Counted from the stretch's first letter, positions 31,506 through 44,566 are shown. The stretch is DNA of 62,189 nt from an uncultured Eubacteriales bacterium (GCA_900317425.1 ONGR01000010.1:1-62189); one strand, 5' to 3'. Numbers and translations: made by a program. The notes: a model not told the origin generated them from the letters alone.

Positions 31506-32510
31506 ATGAGAGAATTGCGAAACCGGGAGTACCGTCTGGAGTGGATGGCCTACGGCGGGGCGACGGTGCTCTTTGCCGTGATCGGGTTTGTCATCGGGCC
31601 CCTCTGCGGCGCGCTGTTTCTGCTGTGCGGCGGGGTATTTATGGGGCTGCATGCTGCCTTTACACGCCGCCGCTACCGGGCCATCGCGGAGCTGAGTCGG
31701 GATATGGACCGGATCCTGCACGGGCAGGAGGCCCTGCGCATCGACGAGAATGACGAGGGGGAGCTGTCCATCCTCCGCAGCGAGGTCCAGAAGATGACGG
31801 CGCGGCTGAAGGAGTCCGCCGACGCCCTGCTGGCGGACAAGCGGTATCTGACCCGTGCCATGGAGGACATCTTCCACCAGCTCCGCACGCCCTTGACGGC
31901 CATGAACCTGGAGGTGTCGCTGCTGGGGGGAGAGGACCTGCCCTATGAGCGGCGTCTGCAGCTGACCCGGGAACTGAAAAAGCAGTTAAAGCATACCGAT
32001 TGGCTGGTGGAGACACTGCTGAAGATGTCCCACCTGGACGCCGGCACCGTGAAATTGCGCGCTGACGGCGTGGCGGTCCGGGAGCTGGTGGAAAAGGCCG
32101 CCGAGCCGCTGCGGATCCCCATGGAGCTGCGGGGCCAGGAACTGCGGATCAGCGTCAGGGAAGAACGCTTTACAGGCGACCTGGCCTGGACGGCGGAGGC
32201 CTTGGGCAACATTCTGAAGAACTGCATGGAGCACACCCCGGCGGGCGGGAGCATTACCGTCACGGCGGAGGAGACGCCGGTCCACACCCGGATCGTGGTG
32301 CGGGATACGGGGCCGGGCTTCCACACAGAAGATATTCCCCGCCTTTTCGAGCGGTTTTATAAGGGACGGGACGCCGGCAGCGGCAGCATCGGCATCGGCC
32401 TGGCCATGAGCCGGATGGTCATCGCGGCGGAGAACGGCACCGTCACGGCGGACAATCCGCCCGACGGCGGTGCCCGGTTCACCATACGGTTTTACAAGAG
32501 CGTGATATAA
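31506..32510 (+). CDS. Histidine kinase, small-input BceS/VanS type
   Basis: A 334-residue kinase with two close membrane helices (about 15-52) and almost no external loop, the hallmark of intramembrane-sensing kinases that detect their transporter's activity. H124 in FHQLRTPLT is the phosphorylated residue. The ATPase domain has N in ILKNCMEHTP, DTGPGF (G1) and GIGLAMS (G2). It follows the regulator gene by one base. Confidence 0.9.
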   Translation: MRELRNREYRLEWMAYGGATVLFAVIGFVIGPLCGALFLLCGGVFMGLHAAFTRRRYRAIAELSRDMDRILHGQEALRIDENDEGELSILRSEVQKMTARLKESADALLADKRYLTRAMEDIFHQLRTPLTAMNLEVSLLGGEDLPYERRLQLTRELKKQLKHTDWLVETLLKMSHLDAGTVKLRADGVAVRELVEKAAEPLRIPMELRGQELRISVREERFTGDLAWTAEALGNILKNCMEHTPAGGSITVTAEETPVHTRIVVRDTGPGFHTEDIPRLFERFYKGRDAGSGSIGIGLAMSRMVIAAENGTVTADNPPDGGARFTIRFYKSVI

Positions 32511-32550
32511 AAAACCGGGACGATTCTGCGGATCGTCCCGGTTTTTTCGG
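32511..32550 (+). terminator. Terminator between kinase and ABC genes
   Basis: AAAACCGGGACGAT (32511-32524) and ATCGTCCCGGTTTT (32532-32545), followed by T. The regulator-kinase pair thus has its own transcript, separate from the transporter pair. Confidence 0.88.
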
Positions 32551-32595
32551 ATATTCTCGAATGATTCCCGGAATTTTAAGAAACTTCAACAAACA

Positions 32596-32627
32596 GTCAC
32601 CGAGCTGTCACTTTAGCCTGTTATGAT
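32596..32627 (+). promoter_or_regulatory. Regulated promoter of the FtsX-type ABC transporter
   Basis: GTCAC occurs at 32596-32600 and 32607-32611 (in AACAGTCAC and AGCTGTCAC), a direct repeat of 11-bp period, covering the place of the -35. TATGAT (32622-32627) is a good -10 and there is no consensus -35. This is the usual layout for an OmpR-type activator, probably the neighbouring regulator. Confidence 0.5.
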
Positions 32628-32659
32628 GAGGGCAGAAGAAAGCGAAAGGAGCAGTTGCT

Positions 32660-33352
32660 ATGGAAATATTGAAGATCGAAAATCTCACCAAGATCTACGG
32701 TGAGGGAGAAAATCTGGTGCGTGCCCTGGACGGCGTGTCTTTCTCGGTGGAGAAGGGGGAGTTCCTGGCCATCATCGGGCCCTCCGGCTCCGGCAAATCC
32801 ACACTGCTGCACATCCTGGGCGGCGTGGATCGTCCCACCGGCGGCAAGGTGTGGATGAACGGACAGGACGTCTATGCCCAGAATGAAGAGCAGCTGGCCA
32901 TCTTCCGCCGGCGGCAGGTGGGGCTGATTTACCAGTTCTACAACCTGATCCCGGTGCTGGACGTGGTGGAGAACATGACGCTGCCGGTGCTGATGGACGG
33001 CCGGCAGGTGAACGAGGAGCGGCTGGAGGAGCTGCTGGAGACTCTGGGCCTTCAGGACCGGCGGAAGAACTTGCCCAACCAGCTCTCCGGCGGTCAGCAG
33101 CAGCGGGTATCCATCGGCCGGGCTCTGATGAACGCCCCCGCCGTGGTGCTGGCCGACGAGCCCACCGGCAACCTGGACAGCAAGAACAGCCAGGAGATCG
33201 TGGAGCTGCTGAAATTCTCCAACCGCAAGTACGGCCAGACGCTGATCGTCATCACCCACGATGAGAGCATTGCTCTACAGGCGGATCGGGTCATCGCCAT
33301 TGAGGACGGCCGCATCGTGCGGGACGAGCGGATCCGGGGGGCGAAGGCATGA
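32660..33352 (+). CDS. ABC transporter ATP-binding protein, BceA/MacB type
   Basis: A 230-residue ATPase with Walker A GPSGSGKST (40-48), Q-loop, the signature LSGGQQQRVSIGRAL, and Walker B VVLADEPTGNLD. The extended signature QQQ is typical of the MacB/LolD/BceA group. It overlaps the permease gene by ATGA (33349-33352). Confidence 0.92.
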   Translation: MEILKIENLTKIYGEGENLVRALDGVSFSVEKGEFLAIIGPSGSGKSTLLHILGGVDRPTGGKVWMNGQDVYAQNEEQLAIFRRRQVGLIYQFYNLIPVLDVVENMTLPVLMDGRQVNEERLEELLETLGLQDRRKNLPNQLSGGQQQRVSIGRALMNAPAVVLADEPTGNLDSKNSQEIVELLKFSNRKYGQTLIVITHDESIALQADRVIAIEDGRIVRDERIRGAKA

Positions 33353-36063
33353 ACGTATTTCACCGTTTTACCCGGGCGTCCTTGAAGAAGAATCCCAGCC
33401 GGACACTGGTGACCATCATCGGCATCATGCTGAGCATGGCTCTGGTGACGGCGGTGGTCCAGGGCGCCTACAGCGGTATCCAGTTTCTGGTGCGGTCGGA
33501 GGAGACCCGGGTGGGCGCCTTCCACGGGTATTACTACAACCTCACGCCGGAGGAGGCGGAGCAGGCCAGACAGGCCCCCAACGTCAAATCCTCCGTCACC
33601 TGGCGGACGGTGGGCTGGGCGGAGATCGGCAGCCGGAACGAGTATAAACCCTATCTGCTGATCCGGTCCGCCAGCGACAATTTTACCGACCTGGCGGCGG
33701 TGCATCTCTCCGCCGGACGGATGCCGGAAAACGCCGGCGAGATCCTGCTGCCGGACCATCTGGCCACCGACGGCGGTGTGCTGCATCAGGTGGGGGATAC
33801 CCTGACGCTGACCGTGGGCCGCCGGATGATGGACGGCTATGAGCTGGACGAGAGCAATCCCTTTGAGCCGCTGATGCCGGAGGAGCTGGCCGACACCACC
33901 GAGCGCACCTACACGGTGGTGGGTACCTACCAGCGCTTTGACAACCTGCTGGAGGATTATTCCTGCCCCGGCTACACGGCCCTCACCGGCTGGGATGAGA
34001 CCGCCGGCGGGCCGGAGAGCGTGTTCTTCACGGTGAGGCACCCCGGCCGGTTCTATGCGGACATGGAAAAATACGCCGTGTCCGACAGCTGGAATCCCCA
34101 CACGGATCTGCTTCGGTTCAACGGCTCGGTCCGATCGGCCAACATCGGCAACGTCATCTACGGCTTTGCCGCCGTACTGATCTTCCTCATCGCCTTCGGC
34201 TCCATCTCCCTCATCTACAACTCCTTTGCCATCTCCGTCAGCGAGCGGACGCGGCAGTTCGGCATCCTCAAGTCCGTGGGCGCCACGAAAAAGCAGATCC
34301 GGGGCAGCGTGCTCTACGAGGCGGTGCTGCTGGGCGGCGCCGGCATCCTGATCGGCGCCGTGGTGGGCTGCCTGGGCATCGGTATCACGTTGTGGGCCCT
34401 GCGGGATGCCTTCGGCGCCTTCAGTATGGGCACCGGCGTGCAGATGAAGCTGATCGTCTCCCCGGTGGGTCTCATCGTGGCGGCGGCGGTGTGCCTGCTC
34501 ACCACCCTGATCTCCGCCTGGATCCCCGCCCAGCGGGCCAACCGGGTCTCCGCCATCGACGCCATCCGCCAGACCGCGGACGTGAAGATCCGGGGCAAGG
34601 ACGTGAAGGTATCGCCCTTGACAAAGAAACTCTTCGGTTTCGAGGGTATGATGGCCGCCAAGAACTTCAAGCGCAACCGGAAGAACTACCGGGCCACGGT
34701 GGTGTCGCTGTTCCTCAGCGTGACACTGTTCATCGCGGCCTCCAGCTTCTGTGCCTACCTCACCGACCTGGTGGGCGGCGTCACGGCGGGGGACAGCCGC
34801 TCCGACATCGTCTACTACACGGTGGGCGACGAACGCCCGGATCCCGACGCCCTGCTGGCCCGGTTCACCTCCGTGGCCGGGGTCACGGGTGGCTGCTATG
34901 CCGATGTGCTCCAGACGTCCGCGGAGATTGGCCTGGACGACGTGTCCGGGGACTACTGGAACAATATGGCGGTCAGCCGGGAGGCCTGGGAGAGCGAGGG
35001 CGCCCTCCATGAGCAGGTGGGTGTGGCCTTCGTGGACGAGGCCACCTTCCGGGCGCTGTGCGATGAGAACGGACTTTGGGCGGAGGAATATCTGAATACC
35101 GACACGCCCCGGGCGCTGCTCTATAACCGAGAGGTCAGCATGACCTTCGACGAGGAGGGCAACGGCCACTGGGTGGACGTAAAGCTGGTGGACGAGAGCC
35201 GTCTGCCTTTGGCGATCCGCCTGTCCAGCGTCCGGCAGTTCGAGGACTATGAGCTGATGGAGGTGGACGAGGACACCTATTACTACTACCCGCTGGATTA
35301 TGTGGAGGAGTACTACCGCCAGAATATGGGGGACGAGCAGGCGGAGCTGGACCGCAGCCGCGCCATGGCCAGGACCAAGGAGGAGGTCCGGATCTACACC
35401 GATCTGACGGCGGATGCCGTGGTGAAGACCACCGTGTCCATGCTGCCAGAGAGTCTGCCCACCCTGATCTATCCCTACAGCGCCAGAGACGCGGTATTGG
35501 CAGGCAGGACAATCGACGAGACCTACTTCGCCTTGACAGCCCCGGACCACGCCCGGGCCTGCGAGACCATCCGACAGCAGCTCAGCGCCGACGGCATGGA
35601 CACCAGCCGCCTCTACGACAAGGCCGCCGACAAGGAGTCCCAGCGGATGCTGGTGACGGTGGTGCGGGTGTTCTCCTACGGCTTCATCATCCTCATCTCC
35701 CTTATTGCTATGGCCAACGTGTTCAACACCATCTCCACGGGCGTGATGCTGCGGCGGCGGGAGTTTGCCATGCTCAAGTCTATCGGCCTGGGGGAGAAGG
35801 GCTTTAGGAAGATGATGAACTACGAGTGCATCATCTACGGCTGCAAAGGCCTCCTTTGGGGCCTGCCGGCGGCGGTGGCGCTGACCTATGTGATCTACCG
35901 GATCACAGGCGGCGTCATGGAGCGCAGCTTCTATATCCCCTGGCACAGCGTGGTCATCGCGGTGGGCAGCGTGTTCGCTGTGGTGTTCGCCACCATGCTC
36001 TATGCCACAGGCGTCATCCGGCGGGACAATCCCATCGACGCCCTGCGGCGGGAAAATCTCTGA
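33349..36063 (+). CDS. ABC transporter permease, FtsX type (BceB-like)
   Basis: A 904-residue protein with two FtsX-type transmembrane units (about 265-405 and 765-895), a leading N-terminal helix and large extracellular regions before each (about 45-260 and 470-750). The extracellular region between the two units is much larger than in many permeases, as in antimicrobial-peptide sensing or detoxifying BceB-type proteins. NVFNTISTGVMLRRREFAMLKSIG is the typical FtsX segment. With the upstream pair it forms a peptide-antibiotic resistance module (inference). Confidence 0.88.
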   Translation: MNVFHRFTRASLKKNPSRTLVTIIGIMLSMALVTAVVQGAYSGIQFLVRSEETRVGAFHGYYYNLTPEEAEQARQAPNVKSSVTWRTVGWAEIGSRNEYKPYLLIRSASDNFTDLAAVHLSAGRMPENAGEILLPDHLATDGGVLHQVGDTLTLTVGRRMMDGYELDESNPFEPLMPEELADTTERTYTVVGTYQRFDNLLEDYSCPGYTALTGWDETAGGPESVFFTVRHPGRFYADMEKYAVSDSWNPHTDLLRFNGSVRSANIGNVIYGFAAVLIFLIAFGSISLIYNSFAISVSERTRQFGILKSVGATKKQIRGSVLYEAVLLGGAGILIGAVVGCLGIGITLWALRDAFGAFSMGTGVQMKLIVSPVGLIVAAAVCLLTTLISAWIPAQRANRVSAIDAIRQTADVKIRGKDVKVSPLTKKLFGFEGMMAAKNFKRNRKNYRATVVSLFLSVTLFIAASSFCAYLTDLVGGVTAGDSRSDIVYYTVGDERPDPDALLARFTSVAGVTGGCYADVLQTSAEIGLDDVSGDYWNNMAVSREAWESEGALHEQVGVAFVDEATFRALCDENGLWAEEYLNTDTPRALLYNREVSMTFDEEGNGHWVDVKLVDESRLPLAIRLSSVRQFEDYELMEVDEDTYYYYPLDYVEEYYRQNMGDEQAELDRSRAMARTKEEVRIYTDLTADAVVKTTVSMLPESLPTLIYPYSARDAVLAGRTIDETYFALTAPDHARACETIRQQLSADGMDTSRLYDKAADKESQRMLVTVVRVFSYGFIILISLIAMANVFNTISTGVMLRRREFAMLKSIGLGEKGFRKMMNYECIIYGCKGLLWGLPAAVALTYVIYRITGGVMERSFYIPWHSVVIAVGSVFAVVFATMLYATGVIRRDNPIDALRRENL

Positions 36064-36081
36064 TATGTGAACGGTGGAACT

Positions 36082-36120
36082 GCGGTCCCTCGCCCTGCGG
36101 GCGGGGGGCCGCGCTTTTTT
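36082..36120 (+). terminator. Terminator after the ABC permease gene
   Basis: GCGG-TCCC-CGCCC pairs with GGGCG-GGG-CCGC around TGC, followed by T6. Confidence 0.75.
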
Positions 36121-36140
36121 GCCCGGAGAGCAACGTGTCC

Positions 36141-36169
36141 TTGACGGTGAAGGGAAAAACCGGTATAAT
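36141..36169 (+). promoter_or_regulatory. Promoter of the glycogen operon
   Basis: TTGACG (36141-36146), 17 bp, TATAAT (36164-36169), about 95 bases before glgB. Confidence 0.7.
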
Positions 36170-36264
36170 CAAATGATAAAGAGTAAGTGGGATATGCTGT
36201 GTTTCGACCGTTTCCGCAGGGAGGAGGGCGTATCCTTTCAGAATGTGAGTTGAGGTGGTTCGAT

Positions 36265-38142
36265 ATGATCCGTGAGAGCTTCTATCAGGGCACGTGTGAC
36301 CGGGCGTATGAGTATTTCGGCGCCCACCGCCGCGACGAAGGCTGGATCTTCCGGCTCTGGGCGCCCCACGCCCATATGGTGCAGCTGGCCGGCGATTTCA
36401 ACGGCTGGCAGGGGCAGGATATGACCTGCCAGGACGGCATCTGGGAGCTGATCGTGCCCCAGGCACAGGTCTACGACGCCTACAAGTATATCGTCCACGG
36501 CGCCGACGGCCAGGTGCGCTGGAAGGCGGATCCCTACGGTTTCCATACCCAGACCCGGCCGGACAGCTCCAGCAAGGTCTACGACCTGGCGGGCTATGAC
36601 TGGCATGACGGCGCCTGGCTGCGCCGCCGGGCGGAGAAGCCTTTGCGGGACGGCGTGATGAACATATACGAGGTGCATCTGGGCTCCTGGCGCCGCCACG
36701 AGAATGGGGCTACCTACAGCTACCGGGACAGCGCCGATGAACTGGCGGACTACGTGAAAGACATGGGCTACACGGCGGTGGAGCTGCTGCCGGTGACGGA
36801 GTATCCTCTGGACGACAGCTGGGGCTATCAGTGCACCGGGTATTTCGCCCCCACCAGCCGCTACGGTACGCCCCACGACTTCATGTATCTGGTGGACCGG
36901 CTGCACCGCGCCGGCATCGCTGTGATCCTGGACTGGGTGCCCGCCCACTTCTGCAAGGACGAGCAGGGCCTCATCAACTTCGACGGTACCTGCCTCTATG
37001 AGTACGGCGATCCCCTGAAGTGGGAGCACGCCGGCTGGGGCACCCGGGTCTTTGACTTCGGCAAGAATGAGGTCCGCAGCTTCCTGCTGTCCTCGGCGGC
37101 CTTCTGGCTGCGGCAGTATCACATCGACGGCCTGCGGGTGGATGCGGTGGCGTCCATGCTGTATCTGGACTATGACAGATCCGGCGGTCAGTGGCGTCCC
37201 AACTGCTACGGCGGACGGGAGAACCTGGAGGCCATCGACTTTCTGCGCCTGCTCAACGAGACAGTCCACCAGGCGGAGCCGGGCATCGTGACGGTGGCGG
37301 AGGAGTCCACCGCCTGGCCCAAGGTCAGCCACCCTGTGTCCGACGGAGGTCTGGGCTTCGATCTGAAGTGGAACATGGGCTGGATGAACGATGTGTGCCA
37401 CTATCTGAAGATGGATCCCTTTTTCCGCCAGTATCACCACAACGACATCACCTTCTCCATGGTCTACGCCTTCTCCGAGCACTTCGTGCTGCCGGTGAGC
37501 CACGACGAGGTGGTACATATGAAGGGCTCCCTCCGGGGTAAGATGCCCGGCGACGATTGGCGTCAGCTGGCCGGTGTGCGGAGCTTTTACACCTACATGC
37601 TGTGCCACCCCGGCAAGAAGCTGTTCTTTATGGGCGCGGAGCTGGGCCAGTGGCATGAGTGGGACTTCAGGGGCCAGTTGGACTGGTACCTGCTGGACGC
37701 CGAACCTACGGCGAAGACCCACGAGTGCATCCGGGCGCTGAATCAGTTCTACAAGAGGAACAAGCCCCTGTGGGAGAACGACCTGGATTGGGACGGCTTC
37801 CGCTGGCTGGTGCCCGACGACAACCACAACAACGTCATCGTGTTCGTCCGCCGGGACCGGGGCGGCCACGAACTGGTGTGCTCGGTGAACTTCTCCCCGG
37901 AGGTCCACGAGAGCTACCGTTTCGGCGTGCCGGCAAAGGCTCGGTACGAGGAGGTTTTCAACACGGACGACATCGCCTGGGGCGGCAGCGGAGTGGTCAA
38001 CGGCGCGCCCATTGTCACCGAGGCCATTCCCTCCCACGGATGGGAGCAGTCCATCTCCGTCAGGATCCCGCCGCTGGGCGCCGTGATCCTCCGGGGGAAG
38101 GGACGTTACTTCGCCAAGACCGGGAAGAAAAACGGAAAATAA
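36265..38142 (+). CDS. glgB: 1,4-alpha-glucan branching enzyme
   Basis: A 625-residue GH13 enzyme. An N-terminal CBM48 domain (about 20-110, [20 protein letters not shown]) precedes the barrel. Catalytic residues are the nucleophile Asp in [10 protein letters not shown], the acid Glu in TVAEEST and the stabilising Asp in [17 protein letters not shown]-like [13 protein letters not shown] is present as [14 protein letters not shown]. It makes alpha-1,6 branches in glycogen. ATG 36265 follows GAGGTGG. It is first in glgB-C-D-A-P. Confidence 0.95.
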   Translation: MIRESFYQGTCDRAYEYFGAHRRDEGWIFRLWAPHAHMVQLAGDFNGWQGQDMTCQDGIWELIVPQAQVYDAYKYIVHGADGQVRWKADPYGFHTQTRPDSSSKVYDLAGYDWHDGAWLRRRAEKPLRDGVMNIYEVHLGSWRRHENGATYSYRDSADELADYVKDMGYTAVELLPVTEYPLDDSWGYQCTGYFAPTSRYGTPHDFMYLVDRLHRAGIAVILDWVPAHFCKDEQGLINFDGTCLYEYGDPLKWEHAGWGTRVFDFGKNEVRSFLLSSAAFWLRQYHIDGLRVDAVASMLYLDYDRSGGQWRPNCYGGRENLEAIDFLRLLNETVHQAEPGIVTVAEESTAWPKVSHPVSDGGLGFDLKWNMGWMNDVCHYLKMDPFFRQYHHNDITFSMVYAFSEHFVLPVSHDEVVHMKGSLRGKMPGDDWRQLAGVRSFYTYMLCHPGKKLFFMGAELGQWHEWDFRGQLDWYLLDAEPTAKTHECIRALNQFYKRNKPLWENDLDWDGFRWLVPDDNHNNVIVFVRRDRGGHELVCSVNFSPEVHESYRFGVPAKARYEEVFNTDDIAWGGSGVVNGAPIVTEAIPSHGWEQSISVRIPPLGAVILRGKGRYFAKTGKKNGK

Positions 38143-38179
38143 TACCCCTGAAGATAGCAGCAGAAAGGAAGGATGCGTC

Positions 38180-39394
38180 ATGAAAAAAGAATGCGTGGCC
38201 ATGCTGTTGGCCGGAGGACAGGGCAGCCGCCTCTACGTCCTGACCGGTGACATGGCCAAGCCCGCCGTCCCCTTCGGCGGCAAGTTCCGTATCATCGATT
38301 TTCCCCTGTCCAACTGCACCAACTCCGGCATCGACACCGTAGGTGTGCTGACCCAGTATCGCCCGCTGGAGCTGAACAGCTATATCGGCAACGGCCAGCC
38401 TTGGGAGCTGGACCGGGCCAACGGCGGCGTACACATCCTGCCGCCCTACCAGAGCGCCACCGGCGCCTCCTGGTACAAGGGCACCGCCAACGCCATCTAT
38501 CAGAACATTGGTTTTGTGGATATGTATGACCCGGAGTACGTGGCGGTGCTGTCCGGCGACCACATCTACAAGATGGATTACTCCGACATGCTGCGTTGCC
38601 ACAAGGAGACTGGCGCCGCCTGCACCATCTCCGTGATGGAGGTGCCCTGGTCCGAGGCCAGCCGGTTCGGCATCATGGCCGTGGACGAGCAGGATCGCAT
38701 CACCGAGTTCGCTGAGAAGCCGAAGGAGCCCAAGAGCAACCTGGCCTCCATGGGCATCTATATCTTCACCTGGAAGAAGCTGCGCCAGTACCTTATCGAG
38801 GACGAGGCCAATCCGGATTCTGCCAACGATTTCGGCAAGAATATCATCCCCGCCATGCTCTCCAACGGGGAGAACATGGTAGCCTACCGCTTTGAAGGAT
38901 ATTGGAAGGACGTAGGCACCCTGGATTCCCTGTGGGATGCCAATATGGACATGCTGATGCCCGGCTCCGGACTGAACCTGCTGGACAAGAGCTGGCCCAT
39001 CTATGGCCGGACCCCTGTCTGTCCCCCTACGCTGATCGGCCCCAAGGCCGACGTGGGCAACAGTGCCGTGGCCAAGGGCTGCACCATTTTCGGCGAGGTG
39101 AAAAACAGCGTCATGAGCACCGGCGCCACCGTGGGCAAGGGTGCCACGGTGTCCTACTCCGTGGTGATGCCCGGCGCCGTCATTGAGGACGGGGCCACCG
39201 TGGCCTACGCCATCGTGGGCGAGAACTGCCATATCGGCGCCGGCGCCTCTGTGGGCGCAGGCCCTGAGACCGTCACCAATCCGAACCAGTGGGGCATCAC
39301 CGTGCTGGGGCCGGACACCCTGGTGAAGCCGGGCGAAAAGGTGGCGCCCAAAACCATGCTGGACAAGGGTCATAACCGGGAGGTGAAAGCATGA
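38180..39394 (+). CDS. glgC: Glucose-1-phosphate adenylyltransferase, catalytic subunit
   Basis: A 404-residue enzyme that makes ADP-glucose. The nucleotidyltransferase domain opens with [16 protein letters not shown] and has [19 protein letters not shown] and GTANAIYQN; the left-handed beta-helix C-terminus is present. It overlaps glgD by ATGA. GlgC and GlgD form a heterotetramer in Firmicutes, with GlgD as the regulatory partner. Confidence 0.95.
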   Translation: MKKECVAMLLAGGQGSRLYVLTGDMAKPAVPFGGKFRIIDFPLSNCTNSGIDTVGVLTQYRPLELNSYIGNGQPWELDRANGGVHILPPYQSATGASWYKGTANAIYQNIGFVDMYDPEYVAVLSGDHIYKMDYSDMLRCHKETGAACTISVMEVPWSEASRFGIMAVDEQDRITEFAEKPKEPKSNLASMGIYIFTWKKLRQYLIEDEANPDSANDFGKNIIPAMLSNGENMVAYRFEGYWKDVGTLDSLWDANMDMLMPGSGLNLLDKSWPIYGRTPVCPPTLIGPKADVGNSAVAKGCTIFGEVKNSVMSTGATVGKGATVSYSVVMPGAVIEDGATVAYAIVGENCHIGAGASVGAGPETVTNPNQWGITVLGPDTLVKPGEKVAPKTMLDKGHNREVKA

Positions 39395-40503
39395 AAGGAA
39401 TGCACGGTATCATCTTCTCCTATGAGAAAAAGACCGGCCTGCGGGAGCTGATCGAGCACCGGGTCCACGGTTCCATCCCCTTTGCCGGGGACTATCGGGT
39501 GGTGGACTTCATGCTCTCCAATATGGTCAACGCCGGCATCACCGACGTGGGCGTCATCATGCACGGCAAATGCCAGAGCCTGCTGGACCATCTGGGCACC
39601 GGCAAGAGTTGGGACCTGAGCCGCCGCAACGGTGGATTGACCTTGCTGCCCGCCTTCGCCTACGCGGAGAACCGGGATGGCGCGGGCCAGTTCCGGGGCA
39701 AGATGGAGGCCCTGGGCTGTGTGGTGGACTATCTGGAGCATATCCGCCAGGACTACGTGGTGCTCTGTGACAGCGATCTGGTCATCAACCTGCCGCTGCA
39801 GGACGTGCTGCAGTCCCACATGGAGACCGGCGCCGACATCACTGCGGTCTGCACCAGCGCGCTGGGGGACGGCAGCGACACCTATTTCGAGCTGGATGAG
39901 ACCGGCCGGGTGACCGATACCATCTACAACATCCACACGCCGGAGGGCCACCGCTGCCTGAACATCTTTGTGATGAGCAAGGCGCTTCTGCTGAACCTGG
40001 TGGAGGACTGCATGGCCCACAACCAGTACAGCTTCCGCCGCTGTGTGCTCCAGGAGCGGGGCGGAGAGCTGCATATCAACGGCTGGGTGTGGGACGGCTA
40101 TGCTGCCCGGATCAACACCATTGAGACCTACTATCAGCGCAGCATGGAGATGCTGCGGCCGGAGCTGCGCGCGGAGCTGTTTGACCCCAGCAGACCCATC
40201 TTCGGCAAGGAGAATGACGCCCCCTCCAGCTACATCGATCCCACCGGCGAGTGTGTCAACTCCCTGATCGCCGATGGCTGCGATATCCGGGGCACAGTGC
40301 GCAATTGCGTCCTGTTCCGGGGTGTCCAGGTGGAGCCGGGTGCCGACGTGGAGGGCTGCATCCTCCTGAAGGGTACGGTGGTGAAAAAGGGCGCCATTGT
40401 CCGCAACGTGATCACCGATAAGTACGTGACCATCCGGGAGAACAGCACCTTGATGGGCGGGGAGAATTACCCGCTAGTCATCGCCCGGGGAACGAAAGTA
40501 TAA
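39391..40503 (+). CDS. glgD: Glucose-1-phosphate adenylyltransferase, regulatory subunit GlgD
   Basis: A 370-residue homologue of GlgC. The N-terminal nucleotide-binding loop is replaced by [15 protein letters not shown], lacking the GGxGxRL motif of active enzymes, which is the mark of Glg[18 protein letters not shown] aligns with the GlgC core. It should activate GlgC rather than catalyse. It is translationally coupled to glgC. Confidence 0.93.
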   Translation: MKGMHGIIFSYEKKTGLRELIEHRVHGSIPFAGDYRVVDFMLSNMVNAGITDVGVIMHGKCQSLLDHLGTGKSWDLSRRNGGLTLLPAFAYAENRDGAGQFRGKMEALGCVVDYLEHIRQDYVVLCDSDLVINLPLQDVLQSHMETGADITAVCTSALGDGSDTYFELDETGRVTDTIYNIHTPEGHRCLNIFVMSKALLLNLVEDCMAHNQYSFRRCVLQERGGELHINGWVWDGYAARINTIETYYQRSMEMLRPELRAELFDPSRPIFGKENDAPSSYIDPTGECVNSLIADGCDIRGTVRNCVLFRGVQVEPGADVEGCILLKGTVVKKGAIVRNVITDKYVTIRENSTLMGGENYPLVIARGTKV

Positions 40504-40521
40504 GCGATACAGTCGAAAGTA

Positions 40522-40555
40522 CGCCGGGAGCGGGCCTTGAGGCCCGCTCCCGGCG
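40522..40555 (+). other. Intercistronic hairpin between glgD and glgA
   Basis: CGCCGGGAGCGGGCC (40522-40536) and GGCCCGCTCCCGGCG (40541-40555) are perfect 15-bp arms with a TTGA loop and no T-run. It is inside the operon, so it probably adjusts mRNA stability or partial read-through and splits GlgBCD from GlgAP levels. Confidence 0.75.
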
Positions 40556-40585
40556 GAAAAGCGACTCTTGACAAGGAGTGATAGC

Positions 40586-42013
40586 ATGAATATTCTGTTT
40601 GTGTCCAGCGAGGCGGCACCCTTCTGCAAGACCGGCGGTCTGGCGGACGTGGCCGGTAGCCTGCCGCCTGCCCTGGCGGCGGGGGAGGACCGGGTGGCCG
40701 GCATCCTGCCCCTGTACGGTCAGATCCGTGACGAGTGGCGGCAGCAGATGACCTTCCGCAAGTATATCTACGTGGATCTGGCCTGGCGCCATGAGTACTG
40801 CGGTCTCTTCTCCCTGGAGTACCAGGGTGTGACCTGGTACTTTGTGGACAATGAGAAGTATTTCCGGCGGGACCGGCTCTACGGCGAGTTTGACGACGGC
40901 GAGCGGTTCGCCTTCTTCAGCCGGGCCGTAGCGGAGCTGCTGCCCCACCTGGACCATATGCCCGATGTGGTGCACTGCAACGACTGGCAGACCGCCGCGC
41001 TGCCGGTGTATATCAAGGACTTTGCCGTGCGGGAGGAGGCCTATAAGCACATCCGCACCGTGTTTACCATTCACAACATCGAGTATCAGGGCTGGCTGAA
41101 TCCCGAGAGCGTGACGGACCTGCTGGGTCTGGATCACGGCTGGTGGGATACCGGCGTGCTGAAGATGGGTGACGGCGTCAATCTGCTGAAGGCGGCTCTG
41201 CTGACCGCCGACGCGGTGACCACTGTCAGCCCCACCTATGCCCAGCAGCTCCATGACAGCTTCTATGCCCACGGGCTGGAGGGCGTCATCGCCAGCGTGT
41301 CCGACAGGATGCGCGGTGTGCTCAACGGCATCGACGTGGTGAGCTTCGACCCCAAGAAGGACAAGGCCATCGCCAAGAATTACAGCTCCCGCCGTCTGGA
41401 GGGCAAGGCTGTCTGTAAGGCGGCGCTCCAGGAGCAGATGGGGCTTCATCCGGAGAAGGACACCCCGATACTGGCCATTGTCAGCCGTCTGGTGGCCCAC
41501 AAGGGCATGGATCTGGTGTGCCAGGTGGCCGACGCCATTATGGACACCGGCGTGCAGCTGGTGGTGCTGGGCATGGGCGATGCCGGCTACGAGGACTTCT
41601 TCCGTGGCCTGCAGGGGCGTTATCCCGGTCGGGTGGCCGCCTGCATCACCTATTCCGACGCCCTGGCCCGACAGATCTATGCCGGCGCGGATCTGTTTCT
41701 GATGCCATCCAAGAGCGAGCCCTGCGGTCTGAGCCAGATGATCGCCATGCGCTACGGTACGGTGCCCATCGTTCGCCAAACCGGCGGCCTCAACGACTCC
41801 GTTCGCTCCTGCCAGGTGGGTCAGAAGGACGGCACCGGTTTCGTCTTCGCCCGGTATGACGCCGGCGATATGCTCAGCGTCATCGGTCAGGCGGTGGCCT
41901 TGTACCACAGCGATGGCTTCAAGGTGGTACAGCGCCGCGGTATGGTGGCGGACTTCAGCTGGAAGAAGAGCGCCCGCACCTACCGCGATATCTATGCAAA
42001 TCTGCCGGGATAA
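40586..42013 (+). CDS. glgA: Glycogen synthase (ADP-glucose)
   Basis: A 475-residue GT5 enzyme. MNILFVSSEAAPFCKTGGLADV holds the KTGGL motif for ADP-glucose; TVHNIEYQG-like TIHNIEYQG and the C-terminal SKSEPCGLSQMIAMRYG nucleotide-binding loop are present. It extends alpha-1,4 chains. ATG 40586 follows AAGGAG. Length is normal. Confidence 0.95.
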   Translation: MNILFVSSEAAPFCKTGGLADVAGSLPPALAAGEDRVAGILPLYGQIRDEWRQQMTFRKYIYVDLAWRHEYCGLFSLEYQGVTWYFVDNEKYFRRDRLYGEFDDGERFAFFSRAVAELLPHLDHMPDVVHCNDWQTAALPVYIKDFAVREEAYKHIRTVFTIHNIEYQGWLNPESVTDLLGLDHGWWDTGVLKMGDGVNLLKAALLTADAVTTVSPTYAQQLHDSFYAHGLEGVIASVSDRMRGVLNGIDVVSFDPKKDKAIAKNYSSRRLEGKAVCKAALQEQMGLHPEKDTPILAIVSRLVAHKGMDLVCQVADAIMDTGVQLVVLGMGDAGYEDFFRGLQGRYPGRVAACITYSDALARQIYAGADLFLMPSKSEPCGLSQMIAMRYGTVPIVRQTGGLNDSVRSCQVGQKDGTGFVFARYDAGDMLSVIGQAVALYHSDGFKVVQRRGMVADFSWKKSARTYRDIYANLPG

Positions 42014-42040
42014 CACCCGGCTTCCAATAGGAGGAAATCA

Positions 42041-44455
<2,415 letters not shown>

Positions 44456-44466
44456 ACAGTCAATGC

Positions 44467-44503
44467 AAAAGAGGCCGGCGGAACCATCCCGCCGGCCTCT
44501 TTT
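44467..44503 (+). terminator. Terminator of the glycogen operon
   Basis: AAAAGAGGCCGGCGG (44467-44481) and CCGCCGGCCTCTTTT (44489-44503) are perfect 15-bp arms around a 7-nt loop. Confidence 0.92.
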
Positions 44504-44519
44504 CCCATGTTGACAGCCA

Positions 44520-44528
44520 TGGTATAAT
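44520..44528 (+). promoter_or_regulatory. Extended -10 promoter of the helicase gene
   Basis: TGGTATAAT at 44520-44528 is an extended -10 and needs no good -35. TTGACA lies at 44510-44515, too near to be its -35. Transcription would start near 44535. Confidence 0.45.
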
Positions 44529-44566
44529 TATCCTGTACTATTATGAAGAAAAACGAGGAACACGCT

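Noticed and set aside
33094-35946. 950-codon minus-strand frame opposite the FtsX-type permease gene
   Set aside because: Antisense artefact in a GC-rich gene; no start signal and no motifs.
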